64,000 nt of DNA. Origin: Prauserella marina. Lineage in GTDB: Bacteria; Actinomycetota; Actinomycetes; Mycobacteriales; Pseudonocardiaceae. The position numbers were made by a program, and so were the translations under genes. The notes beneath the pieces are model-generated. The model saw only the letters and a list, made by a program, of their open reading frames with translations, searched no databases and was not told where the DNA came from. Position 1 is the stretch's first letter; each line of letters starts with the position of its first letter. Of this stretch, positions 51,148 to 60,332 are shown one piece after another. The DNA lies in NCBI RefSeq assembly GCF_002240355.1, contig NZ_CP016353.1, forward strand, positions 2,468,501 to 2,532,500, in the 5' to 3' direction.

Positions 51148-52845
51148 ATGAGTACCCCCAAGACCGGCGGCCAGCTCGTCGTCGACCTGCTGCGTTCCTT
51201 CGGCGTCGAATACGTGTTCGGTGTCGTGGGAGGGCAGACCCTCGCGATCACCGACGCGATCATCGACACACCGGGCATCCAGCTCGTCCACACGCGACAC
51301 GAGAACGCGGCCGCTGTGATGATGGACGCCTACGGCAGGCTCACCGGAAAACCCGCCGCGTGCATCTCCACGACCGGTCCCGGCGCCACCAACCTGATCA
51401 CCGGTGTCGGCGGCGCCTACCGCGACTCCAGCCCCGGATTTGTTCTCACCTGCAACAACAACGGCGAGAACATCCACAAAGACGACGCGCAGAACGCCGA
51501 TCACGTCGAGCTGATGAGGCCGCTCGTCAAGTACTCGCGGCTGGTGGCTCACGCATCCTCGCTCAAGCAGGCCATGGAGGAGGCCTACATCAACGCGGTC
51601 ACCGGCAATCCCGGTCCCGTCCACCTCGACTTCGCCCGCGACACCATCGAGGGCGAGATCGCGAACCCGCCGAGTGTCCCCGCCGTGCACCCCAGCAGGG
51701 CCTGGGTGAGTGAACGCCCCTCGGCGAACCCGGTGGCACTGGCCGGCGTCGCCGAACGGGTGCTCGCCGCGCGGCGGCCGGTGATCTGGCTCGGCAACGG
51801 TGGCAACAGGGCGCGGGCCGCCGACGACGTGCTCGCGCTGGCCGACGCGCTCGGCATCCCCGTGGTGACGACGTTCAACGGGATCGGAGCCGTGCCGACC
51901 ACGCATCCACTGGTGTTCGGGGCGGCCAGCCGCATGGGGACCACGCTCTCCGGCGACGTGCTCGCCGAGGCCGATCTGGTGCTGGCACTGGGAAACAGCC
52001 TCAACGCGGTGTCCACGACGCGCTGGCGGCGCGAGCTGCCGGAGATCGTTCAGGTCGACGTCGACCCCACGATGATCGGTCGCTACTACTCCGAGATCAC
52101 CCAGGGCGTGGTGAGCGACCTCGGTTCCTTCGCCCGCGATCTCGTCACCGCCGTCGGTGACGAGGCGGACGCGGCGCGGCTGGGAAGGTCCGAGTGGATC
52201 GCGTCGCTGACCAAGGCACGCACCGTGTGGTGGCAGGGCTCCGACGTCGCCGACCAGAACGCGCGGGGCGCGCTCTCGCCGGCCGACATCGTGCGCTCGC
52301 TGCGCGAGGTCACGCCGGAGGACACCCTGCTCATCCCCGACGCGGGAAACCCGGGTGTGTGGTCGTTCCTGTGGGAGATCAGCACTCCCTACAGCTACAT
52401 CAAGCCGGTCGGTTTCGGGAACATGGGATTCGCCCTGCCGTCGGCGATCGCCGCCGCGCTGATCGACCCCGCCAGGCCGGTTCTCGCGCTCATCGGGGAC
52501 GGTTCGCTCGGCATGAGCCTCGGCGAGCTGGAGACACTGGCCAGGGTCGGCGGCAACGTGTGCGTCGTCGTGCTCAACGACTCCAGCTACGGCAACATCC
52601 GGCAGGAACAGGAACTGCATTTCGACGGTCGCACGATCGGTGTCGACTTCGGAGCGGCGGACTACGGCATGGCCGCCCGCGCGATGGGTGTCGACGGTGA
52701 GGTGATCACCAGCCTTTCCGCGCTCAGGCAGCGTGTCGCCGAGGCGTTCGCCGGAGGCAGGCCCACAGTGATCGACGTACCGATCGACAGGGATGTCAAC
52801 GCGTGGACGTTTCCTTCGTTCGTCGCGCGGCGGAAGGACGGGTGA
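51148..52845 (+). CDS. Thiamine-diphosphate-dependent enzyme, acetolactate-synthase fold
   Basis: A 565-residue ThDP enzyme with all three domains. N-terminal: VDLLRSFGVEYVFGVVGGQTLAITDAI, the catalytic Glu in TRHENAAAVMMDAYGR, TTGPGATNLITGVG. Middle: VIWLGNGGNRARAADDV. C-terminal ThDP motif GDGSLGMSLGELETLARVGGNVCVVVLNDSSYGNIR. This architecture serves acetolactate synthase, benzoylformate decarboxylase, sulfoacetaldehyde acetyltransferase and 2-hydroxyacyl-CoA lyases. A CoA-transferase directly downstream makes a hydroxyacyl-CoA lyase or an oxo-acid lyase the most attractive choice; it does not look like acetolactate synthase of leucine synthesis because no regulatory subunit gene is near. 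The ATG is at 51148. Confidence 0.88.
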   Translation: MSTPKTGGQLVVDLLRSFGVEYVFGVVGGQTLAITDAIIDTPGIQLVHTRHENAAAVMMDAYGRLTGKPAACISTTGPGATNLITGVGGAYRDSSPGFVLTCNNNGENIHKDDAQNADHVELMRPLVKYSRLVAHASSLKQAMEEAYINAVTGNPGPVHLDFARDTIEGEIANPPSVPAVHPSRAWVSERPSANPVALAGVAERVLAARRPVIWLGNGGNRARAADDVLALADALGIPVVTTFNGIGAVPTTHPLVFGAASRMGTTLSGDVLAEADLVLALGNSLNAVSTTRWRRELPEIVQVDVDPTMIGRYYSEITQGVVSDLGSFARDLVTAVGDEADAARLGRSEWIASLTKARTVWWQGSDVADQNARGALSPADIVRSLREVTPEDTLLIPDAGNPGVWSFLWEISTPYSYIKPVGFGNMGFALPSAIAAALIDPARPVLALIGDGSLGMSLGELETLARVGGNVCVVVLNDSSYGNIRQEQELHFDGRTIGVDFGAADYGMAARAMGVDGEVITSLSALRQRVAEAFAGGRPTVIDVPIDRDVNAWTFPSFVARRKDG

Positions 52846-54047
52846 GCGTGGTGACGCGAGAGGGTCAGGCACCGCTGGCCGGGGTGAAGGTACTCGACCT
52901 CTCCCGGTTCATCGCGGGCCCGCTGTGCGCGCAGATCCTTGCCGATTTCGGCGCGGAGGTCGTCAAGATCGAGCGGCCGGACGGCGAGGACTCCCGGCAC
53001 CACGGTCCCTATTACCGTGACGAGAGCATCTACATGTTCCTGTACCACCGGAACAAGTACGACGCGAGCCTCGACACGCGCCACCCCGAAGCACTCGGCA
53101 TCCTGGAACGGCTCATCGAGTGGGCCGACGTCGTCGTCGAGAACTACCGGCCGGGCACGATCGAGAAGATGGGCATCGGCTACGAGCGCATGAAGCAGCT
53201 CAATCCGGACATCATCCTCGTCTCGATCTCCGGGTTCGGCCAGACCGGCCCGGATTCCCGCAGGGCTTTGTTCGACGCGATCTCGCAGGCCTCGTCCGGC
53301 CTGATGAGCATGACCGGGGAGCCGGAAGGAAAGCCGACGCTCAGCGGTACCTACATCGCCGATTACACCACCGGCTACCAGGGCGCGATCGGCGCGCTGA
53401 TGGCGATCCTGCACCGCGAGCGGACAGGGGAGGGGCAGTGTGTCGACGTCGCCTCGTTCGACACGATGTTCTCCGCGCTCGGCATCCGGCTCGTCTCGCA
53501 GCTCATGCTCGGGCTCGACATGCCGCGAAGCGGGTCCCGTGACCTGCTGACCGCACCGGTCAACGTGTACGAGGCCGCGGACGGGCCGATCTACATCCAG
53601 GCTGGCACCGCCTCGTTGTTCCCGAAACTGTGCGAGGTGATGGAGCGGCCCGACCTCGCGGCCGATCCTCGCTTCGCCACGGTCGAGGGCAGGATGACCC
53701 ACCAGGATTTCCTCGAAGGCGAGATCGGGGCGTGGGCGGCCACCCGCACGACGCGGGCCATCGCGGAGGTGCTTGAGGACGCCGGAGTGCCCTACGCCAA
53801 GGTCGAATCGGTGGCCGAGGTCGCGCGGTCACCGCAGATCGAGGCCCGCGACATGATCGTCGAGTCGGAGCACCCCGAGCTGGGCACGATCCGCATGCCG
53901 GGAAATCCGATCAAGATGGAGAAGACCCCGCCGACGGTCCGCAAGGCGCCTCCTAGAGTGGGCGAGGACAACGAGTACGTGTACTCGGGGATTCTGGGAC
54001 TGTCGAACGAGGACCTGATCCGGCTACGTGAATCGGGAGCGATCTGA
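52842..54047 (+). CDS. CaiB/BaiF family (class III) CoA-transferase
   Basis: A 401-residue type III CoA-transferase (LAGVKVLDLSRFIAGPLCAQILADFGAEVVKIERPDGEDSR, VVENYRPGTIEKMGIGYERM, ISGFGQTGPDSRRALFD, and GTYIADYTTGYQGAI with the catalytic Asp). GTG at 52842 overlaps the ThDP gene stop and has GGAAGGA just upstream; GTG codons at 52848 and 52851 are alternatives. It probably activates an acid with CoA for the ThDP enzyme and the hydratases. The next gene, the regulator, begins 2 bp after the stop. Confidence 0.92.
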   Translation: MSVVTREGQAPLAGVKVLDLSRFIAGPLCAQILADFGAEVVKIERPDGEDSRHHGPYYRDESIYMFLYHRNKYDASLDTRHPEALGILERLIEWADVVVENYRPGTIEKMGIGYERMKQLNPDIILVSISGFGQTGPDSRRALFDAISQASSGLMSMTGEPEGKPTLSGTYIADYTTGYQGAIGALMAILHRERTGEGQCVDVASFDTMFSALGIRLVSQLMLGLDMPRSGSRDLLTAPVNVYEAADGPIYIQAGTASLFPKLCEVMERPDLAADPRFATVEGRMTHQDFLEGEIGAWAATRTTRAIAEVLEDAGVPYAKVESVAEVARSPQIEARDMIVESEHPELGTIRMPGNPIKMEKTPPTVRKAPPRVGEDNEYVYSGILGLSNEDLIRLRESGAI

Positions 54048-54049
54048 TC

Positions 54050-54766
54050 ATGGCGCGTGCACCCAGGTACCGGGTCATCTACGACGACATCGTCTCGCAG
54101 ATACAGGCGGGACTGCTCGCGCCCGCCGCCCAGTTGCCGGGGGAGAACGACCTCGCCAAGCAGTACGGCGTCAGCAGGATGACCGTGCGCCAGGCCCTCG
54201 ACCTGCTCGACACGGACCGGTTCGTCGTGCGAAGGCACGGCAGCGGCACCTTCGTCAGCGACCTGGCCAAGCGGGGAAGGCGGCTGAACCGGCTGCGTTC
54301 CTTCGCCGACGAACTCGCGGGCAGCGACGGTGCCGTGGCGAGCAGGATCGTGCGGTCGGAAACGGCGGCGGCCAGCGCCGAGGTCGCCGGTGTCTTCGGT
54401 GTCGAGGAGGGCGACACGGTCAACCGGATCACCAGGGTGCGGCTCATCGAAGGGACACCGGCGGCGCTACAGGACGCGTGGGTTCCCTACGCCGTCGCGC
54501 CGTCGCTGTGCCGCGAGCCGCTGCTCGGCGGCTCGTTGTACCGGACGCTCAGCGAGCGGTACGGGGTTCAGCTCAGGTACGCCGACCAGTCGATGACGGC
54601 GGCGCTGCTGGAGAGCGAGCAGGCCGAATTGCTCGACGCGGAGCCGGGCGGCGCCGTGCTGGAGAGCAGGCGGACGACCTACGGCGGTGCGGGCGAGGTC
54701 GTGGAGTTCACGACGAGCTGGACCCGGCCCGAGTTTCCGTTGCTGCTGCGGATCGACGCCGAATGA
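54050..54766 (+). CDS. GntR family (HutC/UTRA) transcription regulator
   Basis: A 238-residue regulator. Winged helix: YRVIYDDIVSQIQAGLLAPAAQLPGENDLAKQYGVSRMTVRQALDLLDTDRFVVRRHGSGTFV; UTRA ligand-binding domain from about residue 90: FADELAGSDGAVASRI, TVNRITRVRLIEGTPAALQDAWVPYAV and LLDAEPGGAVLESRRTTYGGAGEVVEFTTSWTRPEFP. UTRA proteins bind small-molecule ligands, often the pathway substrate. It is embedded in the operon and has a plausible operator at 47632. Its stop overlaps the kinase start (ATGA). Confidence 0.92.
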   Translation: MARAPRYRVIYDDIVSQIQAGLLAPAAQLPGENDLAKQYGVSRMTVRQALDLLDTDRFVVRRHGSGTFVSDLAKRGRRLNRLRSFADELAGSDGAVASRIVRSETAAASAEVAGVFGVEEGDTVNRITRVRLIEGTPAALQDAWVPYAVAPSLCREPLLGGSLYRTLSERYGVQLRYADQSMTAALLESEQAELLDAEPGGAVLESRRTTYGGAGEVVEFTTSWTRPEFPLLLRIDAE

Positions 54767-56187
54767 GCACACATGTCATCGCGGTCGACGTCGGCACGTC
54801 GGCCGTCAGGGCGGTCTCGATCGACGCAGGGGGAGCGGTCGCCGCGAGCACGCACATCCGGCGAACCTCCGGCGTTGGCGGGGAGACCTTCGACGCCGCC
54901 GCGCTGTATCGCGAGGTGACCGGTGCGCTGGCCGGGGTCGCCGGCGGGCCCGCGCCCTCGGCGCTCGCGATCGCCGCGCACATCGGCACCGTCGCCGTCG
55001 GCGCCGACCTCGAACCCGTCGACGTCGGTGGCGGCTGGGCCGACGCGAGGGGAACCGAAACGCTCGCCGCCGTCGGCGAGGCGACGATGCGCGACATCCT
55101 CCGCGCGTCGGGGCGGCCCGCGCCGACCGGAGGGGCGCTGGCCTATCTGCTCGGGCTCGACCGGGAAAGGGCTTCCTCGGTGCGCGCGGTGTTGTCGCCC
55201 AAGGACTTCCTGGTGGCGAGGTTGACCGGGGTGCTCGCGGCCGACACGGTCGACGCTGCCTACACGCTGGCCTCCGACGTGCGGGCAAGGACGTGGAACA
55301 CGGCCGTGCTCGACCGGCTCGGCATCGCGACCTCGGTGCTGCCGCCGCAAACGGAACCGGCCTCGGTCGTCGCGGAGCTGAGCGCGGAGGCCGCCGCCGC
55401 GACCGGACTGCCGGAGGGGCTGCCCGTCGTGGCGGGAGGGCCCGACGGTTCCGTCGGCATCGGGCTGTTGCTCGGCACCGGCGAGGGAGTCATCGCCGAC
55501 GTCGCCGGTACCACCGACGTCATGGGACGCCTGCTGCCCTCCGGCGCCGAGGCGCCGGAGGGAGCGGTGCTGAACCCCGCGCTGCTCGAAGAAAGGCTGG
55601 TAGCGGGAGGAGCCAGCGGGCTCACCGGTGGTGCCGTTGCTCGCTGGCGCGGGCTCGTCGGCACCGTTGCCGACGATCGCCTCGTCGCGGTGCCGCCCGG
55701 CTCGGAAGGGCTGCTGCTGGTGCCGACCATGACCGGCGCGCGGTTTCCTCGCTGGCGCCGGGATTCCCGGGGCGCGCTCCTCGGGCAGCGGCCCGAACAC
55801 GAGCCGGCTCACCTCGTGCGGGCCGCGCAAGAAGCGGCGGCCTTCACCGTGCGGGAGGGACTCGACCTGCTCGACCCCTCCGGCCGGCTTCCGGTCGTGC
55901 TCGCGGGAGGAGCCGTGCGCAGCGCGCAGGTCGCCCGTTTGCGGGCGGACGTATTCGACCGCCCGGTGCTGCTGTCGCCCGAACCCGACGTGACGTTGCT
56001 CGGCGCCGCGGCGCTCGCGCTGGTGGGCTGCGCCGCCGTAGCCGATCTCGACACGGCGCGCTCGCGGCTGATCGGTAGACTGCGCGAGATCGAACCCGAT
56101 GGCACGCGTTCGGAACGGTACGCGCGGCTGTACACCCGCTGGCGCGAGGTGCGCGACGTGGTCGAGGCGTGCCAGGTCGATCCATAG
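54763..56187 (+). CDS. FGGY family carbohydrate kinase
   Basis: A 474-residue kinase of the FGGY (xylulokinase/glycerol-kinase) fold: IAVDVGTSAVRAVSID (phosphate-1), GGGWADARGTETLAAVG, GGPDGSVGIGLLLGTGEGVIADVAGTTDVMG with the catalytic Asp, and VLAGGAVRSAQVARLRADVFDRPVLLSPEPDVTLLGAAALALVG (adenosine motif). It phosphorylates a sugar or polyol. With a CoA pathway in the same operon, the chemistry linking them is not obvious. It starts in the GntR stop. Residues 90-130 are unusually Ala/Gly-rich but the motifs are intact. Confidence 0.88.
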   Translation: MSTHVIAVDVGTSAVRAVSIDAGGAVAASTHIRRTSGVGGETFDAAALYREVTGALAGVAGGPAPSALAIAAHIGTVAVGADLEPVDVGGGWADARGTETLAAVGEATMRDILRASGRPAPTGGALAYLLGLDRERASSVRAVLSPKDFLVARLTGVLAADTVDAAYTLASDVRARTWNTAVLDRLGIATSVLPPQTEPASVVAELSAEAAAATGLPEGLPVVAGGPDGSVGIGLLLGTGEGVIADVAGTTDVMGRLLPSGAEAPEGAVLNPALLEERLVAGGASGLTGGAVARWRGLVGTVADDRLVAVPPGSEGLLLVPTMTGARFPRWRRDSRGALLGQRPEHEPAHLVRAAQEAAAFTVREGLDLLDPSGRLPVVLAGGAVRSAQVARLRADVFDRPVLLSPEPDVTLLGAAALALVGCAAVADLDTARSRLIGRLREIEPDGTRSERYARLYTRWREVRDVVEACQVDP

Positions 56188-56211
56188 TGGACCGTGAGCT
56201 GGGGGAACGGT

Positions 56212-57165
56212 ATGCCGAGTTCGTCGTCAGTGTCCGGGTCGCGGGGGAGTATCACGCGCAGGGCGGTGCTCGGCGCCGCCGTCGCGTTGCCGCTGGCCGC
56301 CTGTAGCGCTGGTACCGATACCGCCGCCGGGCGCGCTCCGGCTCCCGTATCGTCGCCGGAGTCATCGGAAAAACCCACCCGGCCGCAACGGCACGACCGG
56401 CTTCACGAACTGGAACGGGACTACGGCGCGCGGCTCGGCGTGTACGCGCTGGCGACCGGATCCGGCGCCGTCGTCGAGCACAGGGCCGACGAGCGGTTCG
56501 CGTTCTGCTCGACGTTCAAGGGGCTCGCCGCCGCGGCCGTGCTTCAGCGCAATCCATCGTCGCATGTGGACACCGTGCTGACTTTCACCGAAGCGGACTT
56601 GCTGTCCAGTTCCTTCGTCACTCGCGAGCACGTGGCGAGCGGGATGACGATCGGCCAACTCTGTGACGCCGCCGTGCGCTACAGCGACGGCACGGCGGGC
56701 AACCTGCTCGTGCGCGACCTCGGCGGCCCCGGTGAATTCACGGCGTTCCTCAGAGAGATCGGCGACGAGGTCACCAGGATGGACCGGCCGGAGCCGGAAC
56801 TCACCGAGGCGAAGCCGGGTGATCCGAGGGACACGACCTCGCCGAGGGCGATCGGCACCGACTATCAGGGGATCGTGCTCGGCGACGTGTTGCCGGAGGA
56901 CAAGCGCGGGTTCCTCCGCGACCTGCTGGAGCGCAACACCACCGGCGACGAGCGCATCAGAGCCGGAGTCCCCGAGGGCTGGACGGTCGCCGACAAGACC
57001 GGAACTGGAAGCTACGGCACGATGAACGACATCGGCATCGGGTGGCCGCCATCCGGCGAGCCGCTCGTCATCGCCATCATGTCCAGCAAAGCCGACCCCG
57101 ACTCCGACTACGACCAGAAGCTCATCGCGGACGCCACCGAGTACGTGGTCACCGCGCTCACCTGA
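56212..57165 (+). CDS. Class A beta-lactamase, Tat-exported lipoprotein, BlaC-like
   Basis: A 317-residue beta-lactamase. The leader has twin arginines and a lipobox (ITRRAVLGAAVALPLAAC, Cys31). Catalytic Ser99-X-X-Lys102 (STFK), the SDN loop as Ser157-Asp158-Gly159 (SDG), the omega loop RPEPELTEAKPGDPRDT with Glu193 (Ambler 166), and the KTG triad Lys261 (VADKTGTGSYG). It is close to mycobacterial BlaC, which also has SDG and resists clavulanate. Unusually Ambler Asn170 is Thr197 here, which may affect deacylation. ATG 56212 follows GGGGGAA. It hydrolyses penicillins/cephalosporins, by family. Confidence 0.93.
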   Translation: MPSSSSVSGSRGSITRRAVLGAAVALPLAACSAGTDTAAGRAPAPVSSPESSEKPTRPQRHDRLHELERDYGARLGVYALATGSGAVVEHRADERFAFCSTFKGLAAAAVLQRNPSSHVDTVLTFTEADLLSSSFVTREHVASGMTIGQLCDAAVRYSDGTAGNLLVRDLGGPGEFTAFLREIGDEVTRMDRPEPELTEAKPGDPRDTTSPRAIGTDYQGIVLGDVLPEDKRGFLRDLLERNTTGDERIRAGVPEGWTVADKTGTGSYGTMNDIGIGWPPSGEPLVIAIMSSKADPDSDYDQKLIADATEYVVTALT

Positions 57166-57183
57166 ACGTCCACAGTGGATTGT

Positions 57184-58230
57184 TCACGTCGTTCCGAGGC
57201 TTGAGGCTCGCGCCTGGAACGTCGGCGGCAACAGTACCGACTCGCCTTCGGCGCCTTCGACCATGCGCACCAGCGTGCGCGCGGCGAGCCGGCCCATCTC
57301 TCGCATCGGGGAGCGCACCGTGCTCAGTGCGACCGGCAACGCCGCCGCGACGGGAAGATCGTTGTAGCCGACGATCGCCACGTCGGTGCCGACCAGCATG
57401 CCCTTGTCGCGCACGGCCCCCATCGCCCCGATGGCCGCGAAGTCGTTGACCACGAAGATCGCGGTCGGTGGCGGGCCGACGTCGAGCAGCCGCCGCGCCC
57501 CTTCCTTGCCGCCCTCCACGTCGAACCGGCTCGGCACGATGCGCGACTCGGGGATCTCGATGCCGGCGTGCGCGCAGGCGTCGAGGAAACCTCCGGTGCG
57601 CTCGATGCCGGTGGAGGCGTAGCGCTCGCCCGCGATGACGGCCATGTCGGTGTGTCCCAGCGAGATCAGATGCTCGCCCGCGAGACGTCCCCCGAGCCGG
57701 TCGTCGCCGGTGACCGAGACGGCACCGGGTAGTGACCTGCTGGTGAGTACCACTTTCGTACCGCGGCTGATCAGGTCGCCGACCAGGCCGCTGTCGGTGC
57801 GGGCGTCGCCGAGGATGAGCCCGTCCACCCTCGCCGCCAGCAGTGTGTCGGCGCGCAGCTTCTGGGTATCCGGCTCGTCCCAGCTGTTGGCGACCAGCGT
57901 CTGGTATCCGCCTTCGGCGGAACCCTGCTCGATACCCTCGTAGATGGTGGCGAGCACGACGTCGGTGAGGCGGGGGACGACGACGCCGAGCAGCCTGGAC
58001 CGGCCGGTTCGCAGGCTCGCGGCGGCGGGATTGGGCAGGTAGCCGAGTTGTTTGGCGACGGAACGGATGCGTTCGGCTGTTGCGCGCCCGATGTCGTCGC
58101 TGCCGCGCAAAGCCCGGGAAACGGTGGTGACGTGTACCCCGGCGGTCCGCGCGATGTCGGCCAGCGTCACGGGACGTGCGGGTCCGGAATCGCGGAGCGC
58201 GCAATCCGGTTCGGGCGTGCCGTCGGACAT
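57184..58230 (-). CDS. LacI family transcription regulator
   Basis: A 348-residue regulator with an N-terminal HTH and hinge (VTLADIARTAGVHVTTVSRALRGSDDIGRATAERIRSVAKQLGYLPNPAAASLRTGRS) and a periplasmic-binding-like domain (LLGVVVPRLTDVVLATIYEGIEQGSAEGGYQTLVANS, VTGDDRLGGRLAGEHLISLGH, AIVGYNDLPVAAALPVALSTVRSP). It lies divergent from the asparaginase and deacetylase genes and is the likely repressor acting on the operator described next. The family effector is usually a sugar or nucleotide-like ligand; here it might be an amide substrate. The 57169 TCCACAGTGGA palindrome lies in the 18-bp gap from the beta-lactamase. Confidence 0.92.
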   Translation of the reverse strand: MSDGTPEPDCALRDSGPARPVTLADIARTAGVHVTTVSRALRGSDDIGRATAERIRSVAKQLGYLPNPAAASLRTGRSRLLGVVVPRLTDVVLATIYEGIEQGSAEGGYQTLVANSWDEPDTQKLRADTLLAARVDGLILGDARTDSGLVGDLISRGTKVVLTSRSLPGAVSVTGDDRLGGRLAGEHLISLGHTDMAVIAGERYASTGIERTGGFLDACAHAGIEIPESRIVPSRFDVEGGKEGARRLLDVGPPPTAIFVVNDFAAIGAMGAVRDKGMLVGTDVAIVGYNDLPVAAALPVALSTVRSPMREMGRLAARTLVRMVEGAEGESVLLPPTFQARASSLGTT

Positions 58231-58341
58231 CGCCGTTCACCCCCTCGAAGTGCCACGACCGGGTGGTCGTGCGTGCATTCTGGCCTATCGGCCGGCCGGG
58301 GCCGGGACGCGCCTGAGTTCGGCCCGGTCTCGTTTCCAGGG

Positions 58342-58396
58342 TTGACGCCGGTTCCGATCCACCGCATCATCCGACGAAATCGTTTTCGAAATCGAT
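58342..58396 (+). promoter_or_regulatory. Promoter with LacI-type operator before asparaginase
   Basis: TTGACG (58342-58347) and CATCAT (58365-58370), spaced 17 bases, form the promoter. Just downstream, ATCGTTTTCGAAATCGAT (58379-58396) is a near-palindrome centred on TTCGAA (14 of 18 positions), the layout of a LacI operator. It precedes the GAGGA ribosome-binding site. Confidence 0.6.
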
Positions 58397-58408
58397 AGCG
58401 GAGGACTC

Positions 58409-59407
58409 GTGCGTCATCTCGTACTGCTGGCCACCGGCGGCACCGTCGCCACCCGCTCCCGCTCGGGGGGCCGCAGGGTCGAGGCAGGCGCCGCCGACCT
58501 GCTGCATGCGGCCGAGCGCGTATGGGACCTCGGTGACCTGCGGGTTGAGCCACGCGATGCTCAGTCGATCGTCAGTTTCGCCGCGACGGTGCCCGACGTG
58601 CTGACACTCGCCGACACGGTCAGGCAGGCGAGTTCCGACGGCGCGGAGGGGATCGTGATCACGCACGGGACGGACACCCTCGAGGAGACCGCCTTCCTGC
58701 TGGCGCTCGCCCACGAGGGGCAGACACCGGTCGTGCTGACCGGCGCGCAGCGCCCCTTCGACGACCCTGCTACCGACGGGCCCCGCAACGTCGCCGCCGC
58801 GCTGCGCTGGGCCGCCGCGCCCGAGGCGGCCGGTACCGGCGTGACCGTCGTCTTCGCCGATCAGGTCCTTCCCGCCGTCGGCGTGCGCAAGGTGCGCAGT
58901 CTGGAACTCGCCGCGTTCGCCGCGCCAGGCCGAGGTCCCATCGGGCACGTCGACGAACTGGGCGTGCGCGCGCACGCCGTATCCCCGATGGCACCGTTCC
59001 TGCCACCGGGGCTCACCGACCTGCCGAGGGTGGACGTGATCGCCCAGTACCTCGGTGCCGACGCGGGCGCCGTCGAGGCGGCCGCGTCGCTCGGAGCGCG
59101 TGGCCTCGTCCTCGCCGGGTTCGGCGCGGGCAACGCCACCCCGGCCACCACGAGGGCCTGCCTTCGGCTGCTCGCCGACGGGATGCCCGTTCTCGTCACC
59201 TCCCGTACCGGTGAGGGTCCCGTCGCGGGGCTCTACGCCGAGGGCGGCGCCGCGCTCGCCGAGGCGGGCGCGGTGATGGCTGGAGATTTGTCCCCGTGGC
59301 AGGCCCGGTTGCTGCTCGCCGCGACGCTGGCGGTGGAAAGCGAACCGGACCGGGTACGCACGCATTGTCTGCGGTGGCTGCGCGGGGTGGGAGCCGCCGC
59401 GGGGTGA
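58409..59407 (+). CDS. L-asparaginase (type I/II-like)
   Basis: A 332-residue asparaginase. Motifs: [22 protein letters not shown] (nucleophile Thr in TGGTVAT), [18 protein letters not shown] (second catalytic Thr and Asp-Thr), [22 protein letters not shown], and [16 protein letters not shown]. The reaction is hydrolysis of Asn to aspartate and ammonia; some homologues act on other amides. GAGGA lies 4-8 bases before the GTG start at 58409. It is controlled with the deacetylase gene by the LacI-type element, which suggests a substrate-inducible amide-catabolism role. Confidence 0.9.
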   Translation: MRHLVLLATGGTVATRSRSGGRRVEAGAADLLHAAERVWDLGDLRVEPRDAQSIVSFAATVPDVLTLADTVRQASSDGAEGIVITHGTDTLEETAFLLALAHEGQTPVVLTGAQRPFDDPATDGPRNVAAALRWAAAPEAAGTGVTVVFADQVLPAVGVRKVRSLELAAFAAPGRGPIGHVDELGVRAHAVSPMAPFLPPGLTDLPRVDVIAQYLGADAGAVEAAASLGARGLVLAGFGAGNATPATTRACLRLLADGMPVLVTSRTGEGPVAGLYAEGGAALAEAGAVMAGDLSPWQARLLLAATLAVESEPDRVRTHCLRWLRGVGAAAG

Positions 59408-59448
59408 GCGCTGATCTCCACCACGAAATCGAGGGAAAGGATTGTCCG

Positions 59449-60327
59449 ATGGCGAAGGAAATCCTCGTGGCATACGGCGTCGATGTCGATGCCGTTGGTG
59501 GCTGGCTGGGTTCCTACGGCGGGGAGGACTCGCCGTGCGACATCTCCCGAGGCGTGTTCGCGGGCGAGGTCGGCGTCCCCAGGATGCTGGAGTTGTTCCG
59601 CCGCAAGGAATTGCGGACGACATGGTTCTGGCCTGGCCACTCGATCGAGAGTTTTCCCGATGAGTTCGACGCGTGTGTCGCTGCCGGACACGAGATCGGC
59701 GTGCATGGCTACAGCCATGAGAACCCGATCGCGATGAACCGTGAGCAGGAGTCGGCGATTCTCGACCACTGCATCGACCTCGTCAGCACGAGGACGGGTA
59801 AGCGGCCGACGGGATACGTCGCGCCGTGGTGGGAGTTTTCGCCGGTCACCAACGAACTACTGCTCGAACGCGGTATCAAGTACGACCACTCGCTGATGCA
59901 CAGGGACTTCGAACCCTACTACGTGCGCGTCGGCGATTCCTGGACGAGGATCGACTACGACAAGCCTGCCGGGGACTGGATGAAACCGTTCGTCAAGGGC
60001 ACCGAAACCGATCTCGTCGAGATCCCCGCTTCGTGGTATCTCGACGACCTTCCCCCGATGATGTTCATCAAGTCGAGCCCGAACAGCCACGGATTCGTCA
60101 ACCCGCGTGATCTGGAACTGCTCTGGCGCGACCAGTTCGACTGGGTCTACCGCGAGCACGACTACGCCGTGTTCACGATGACCGTGCACCCCGATGTGTC
60201 GGGACGGCCGCAGAGCCTGCTCATGCACGAACGGCTCATCGAGCACATCAGCGGTCACGAAGGGGTCCGCTGGGTGACCTTCGACGAGATCGCCGACGAC
60301 TTCCTGAGCCGTAAGCCACGTTCCTGA
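59449..60327 (+). CDS. Polysaccharide deacetylase family protein (PuuE/HpPgdA-like)
   Basis: A 292-residue NodB-homology protein: [20 protein letters not shown]...[41 protein letters not shown] (Asp of the metal site), the HGYSHENP motif with the two metal His residues, and [35 protein letters not shown]. Members of this subfamily deacetylate peptidoglycan or, as allantoinase-like proteins, open amide bonds. The asparaginase neighbour (42 bp upstream) favours amide catabolism. No signal peptide. GGGAAAGG is ahead of the ATG. Confidence 0.85.
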   Translation: MAKEILVAYGVDVDAVGGWLGSYGGEDSPCDISRGVFAGEVGVPRMLELFRRKELRTTWFWPGHSIESFPDEFDACVAAGHEIGVHGYSHENPIAMNREQESAILDHCIDLVSTRTGKRPTGYVAPWWEFSPVTNELLLERGIKYDHSLMHRDFEPYYVRVGDSWTRIDYDKPAGDWMKPFVKGTETDLVEIPASWYLDDLPPMMFIKSSPNSHGFVNPRDLELLWRDQFDWVYREHDYAVFTMTVHPDVSGRPQSLLMHERLIEHISGHEGVRWVTFDEIADDFLSRKPRS

Positions 60328-60332
60328 TCTCG

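Noticed and set aside
50497-52872. 791-residue frame antisense to the hydratase and ThDP genes
   Set aside because: Its composition is a shadow of two well-conserved plus-strand genes; no ribosome-binding site or recognisable motif.
51148-54047. Oxalyl-CoA decarboxylase/formyl-CoA transferase pair
   Set aside because: The CoA-transferase fits, but the ThDP protein N-terminus lacks the oxalyl-CoA decarboxylase pattern (GVVGIP and the following region), so oxalate breakdown is not supported.
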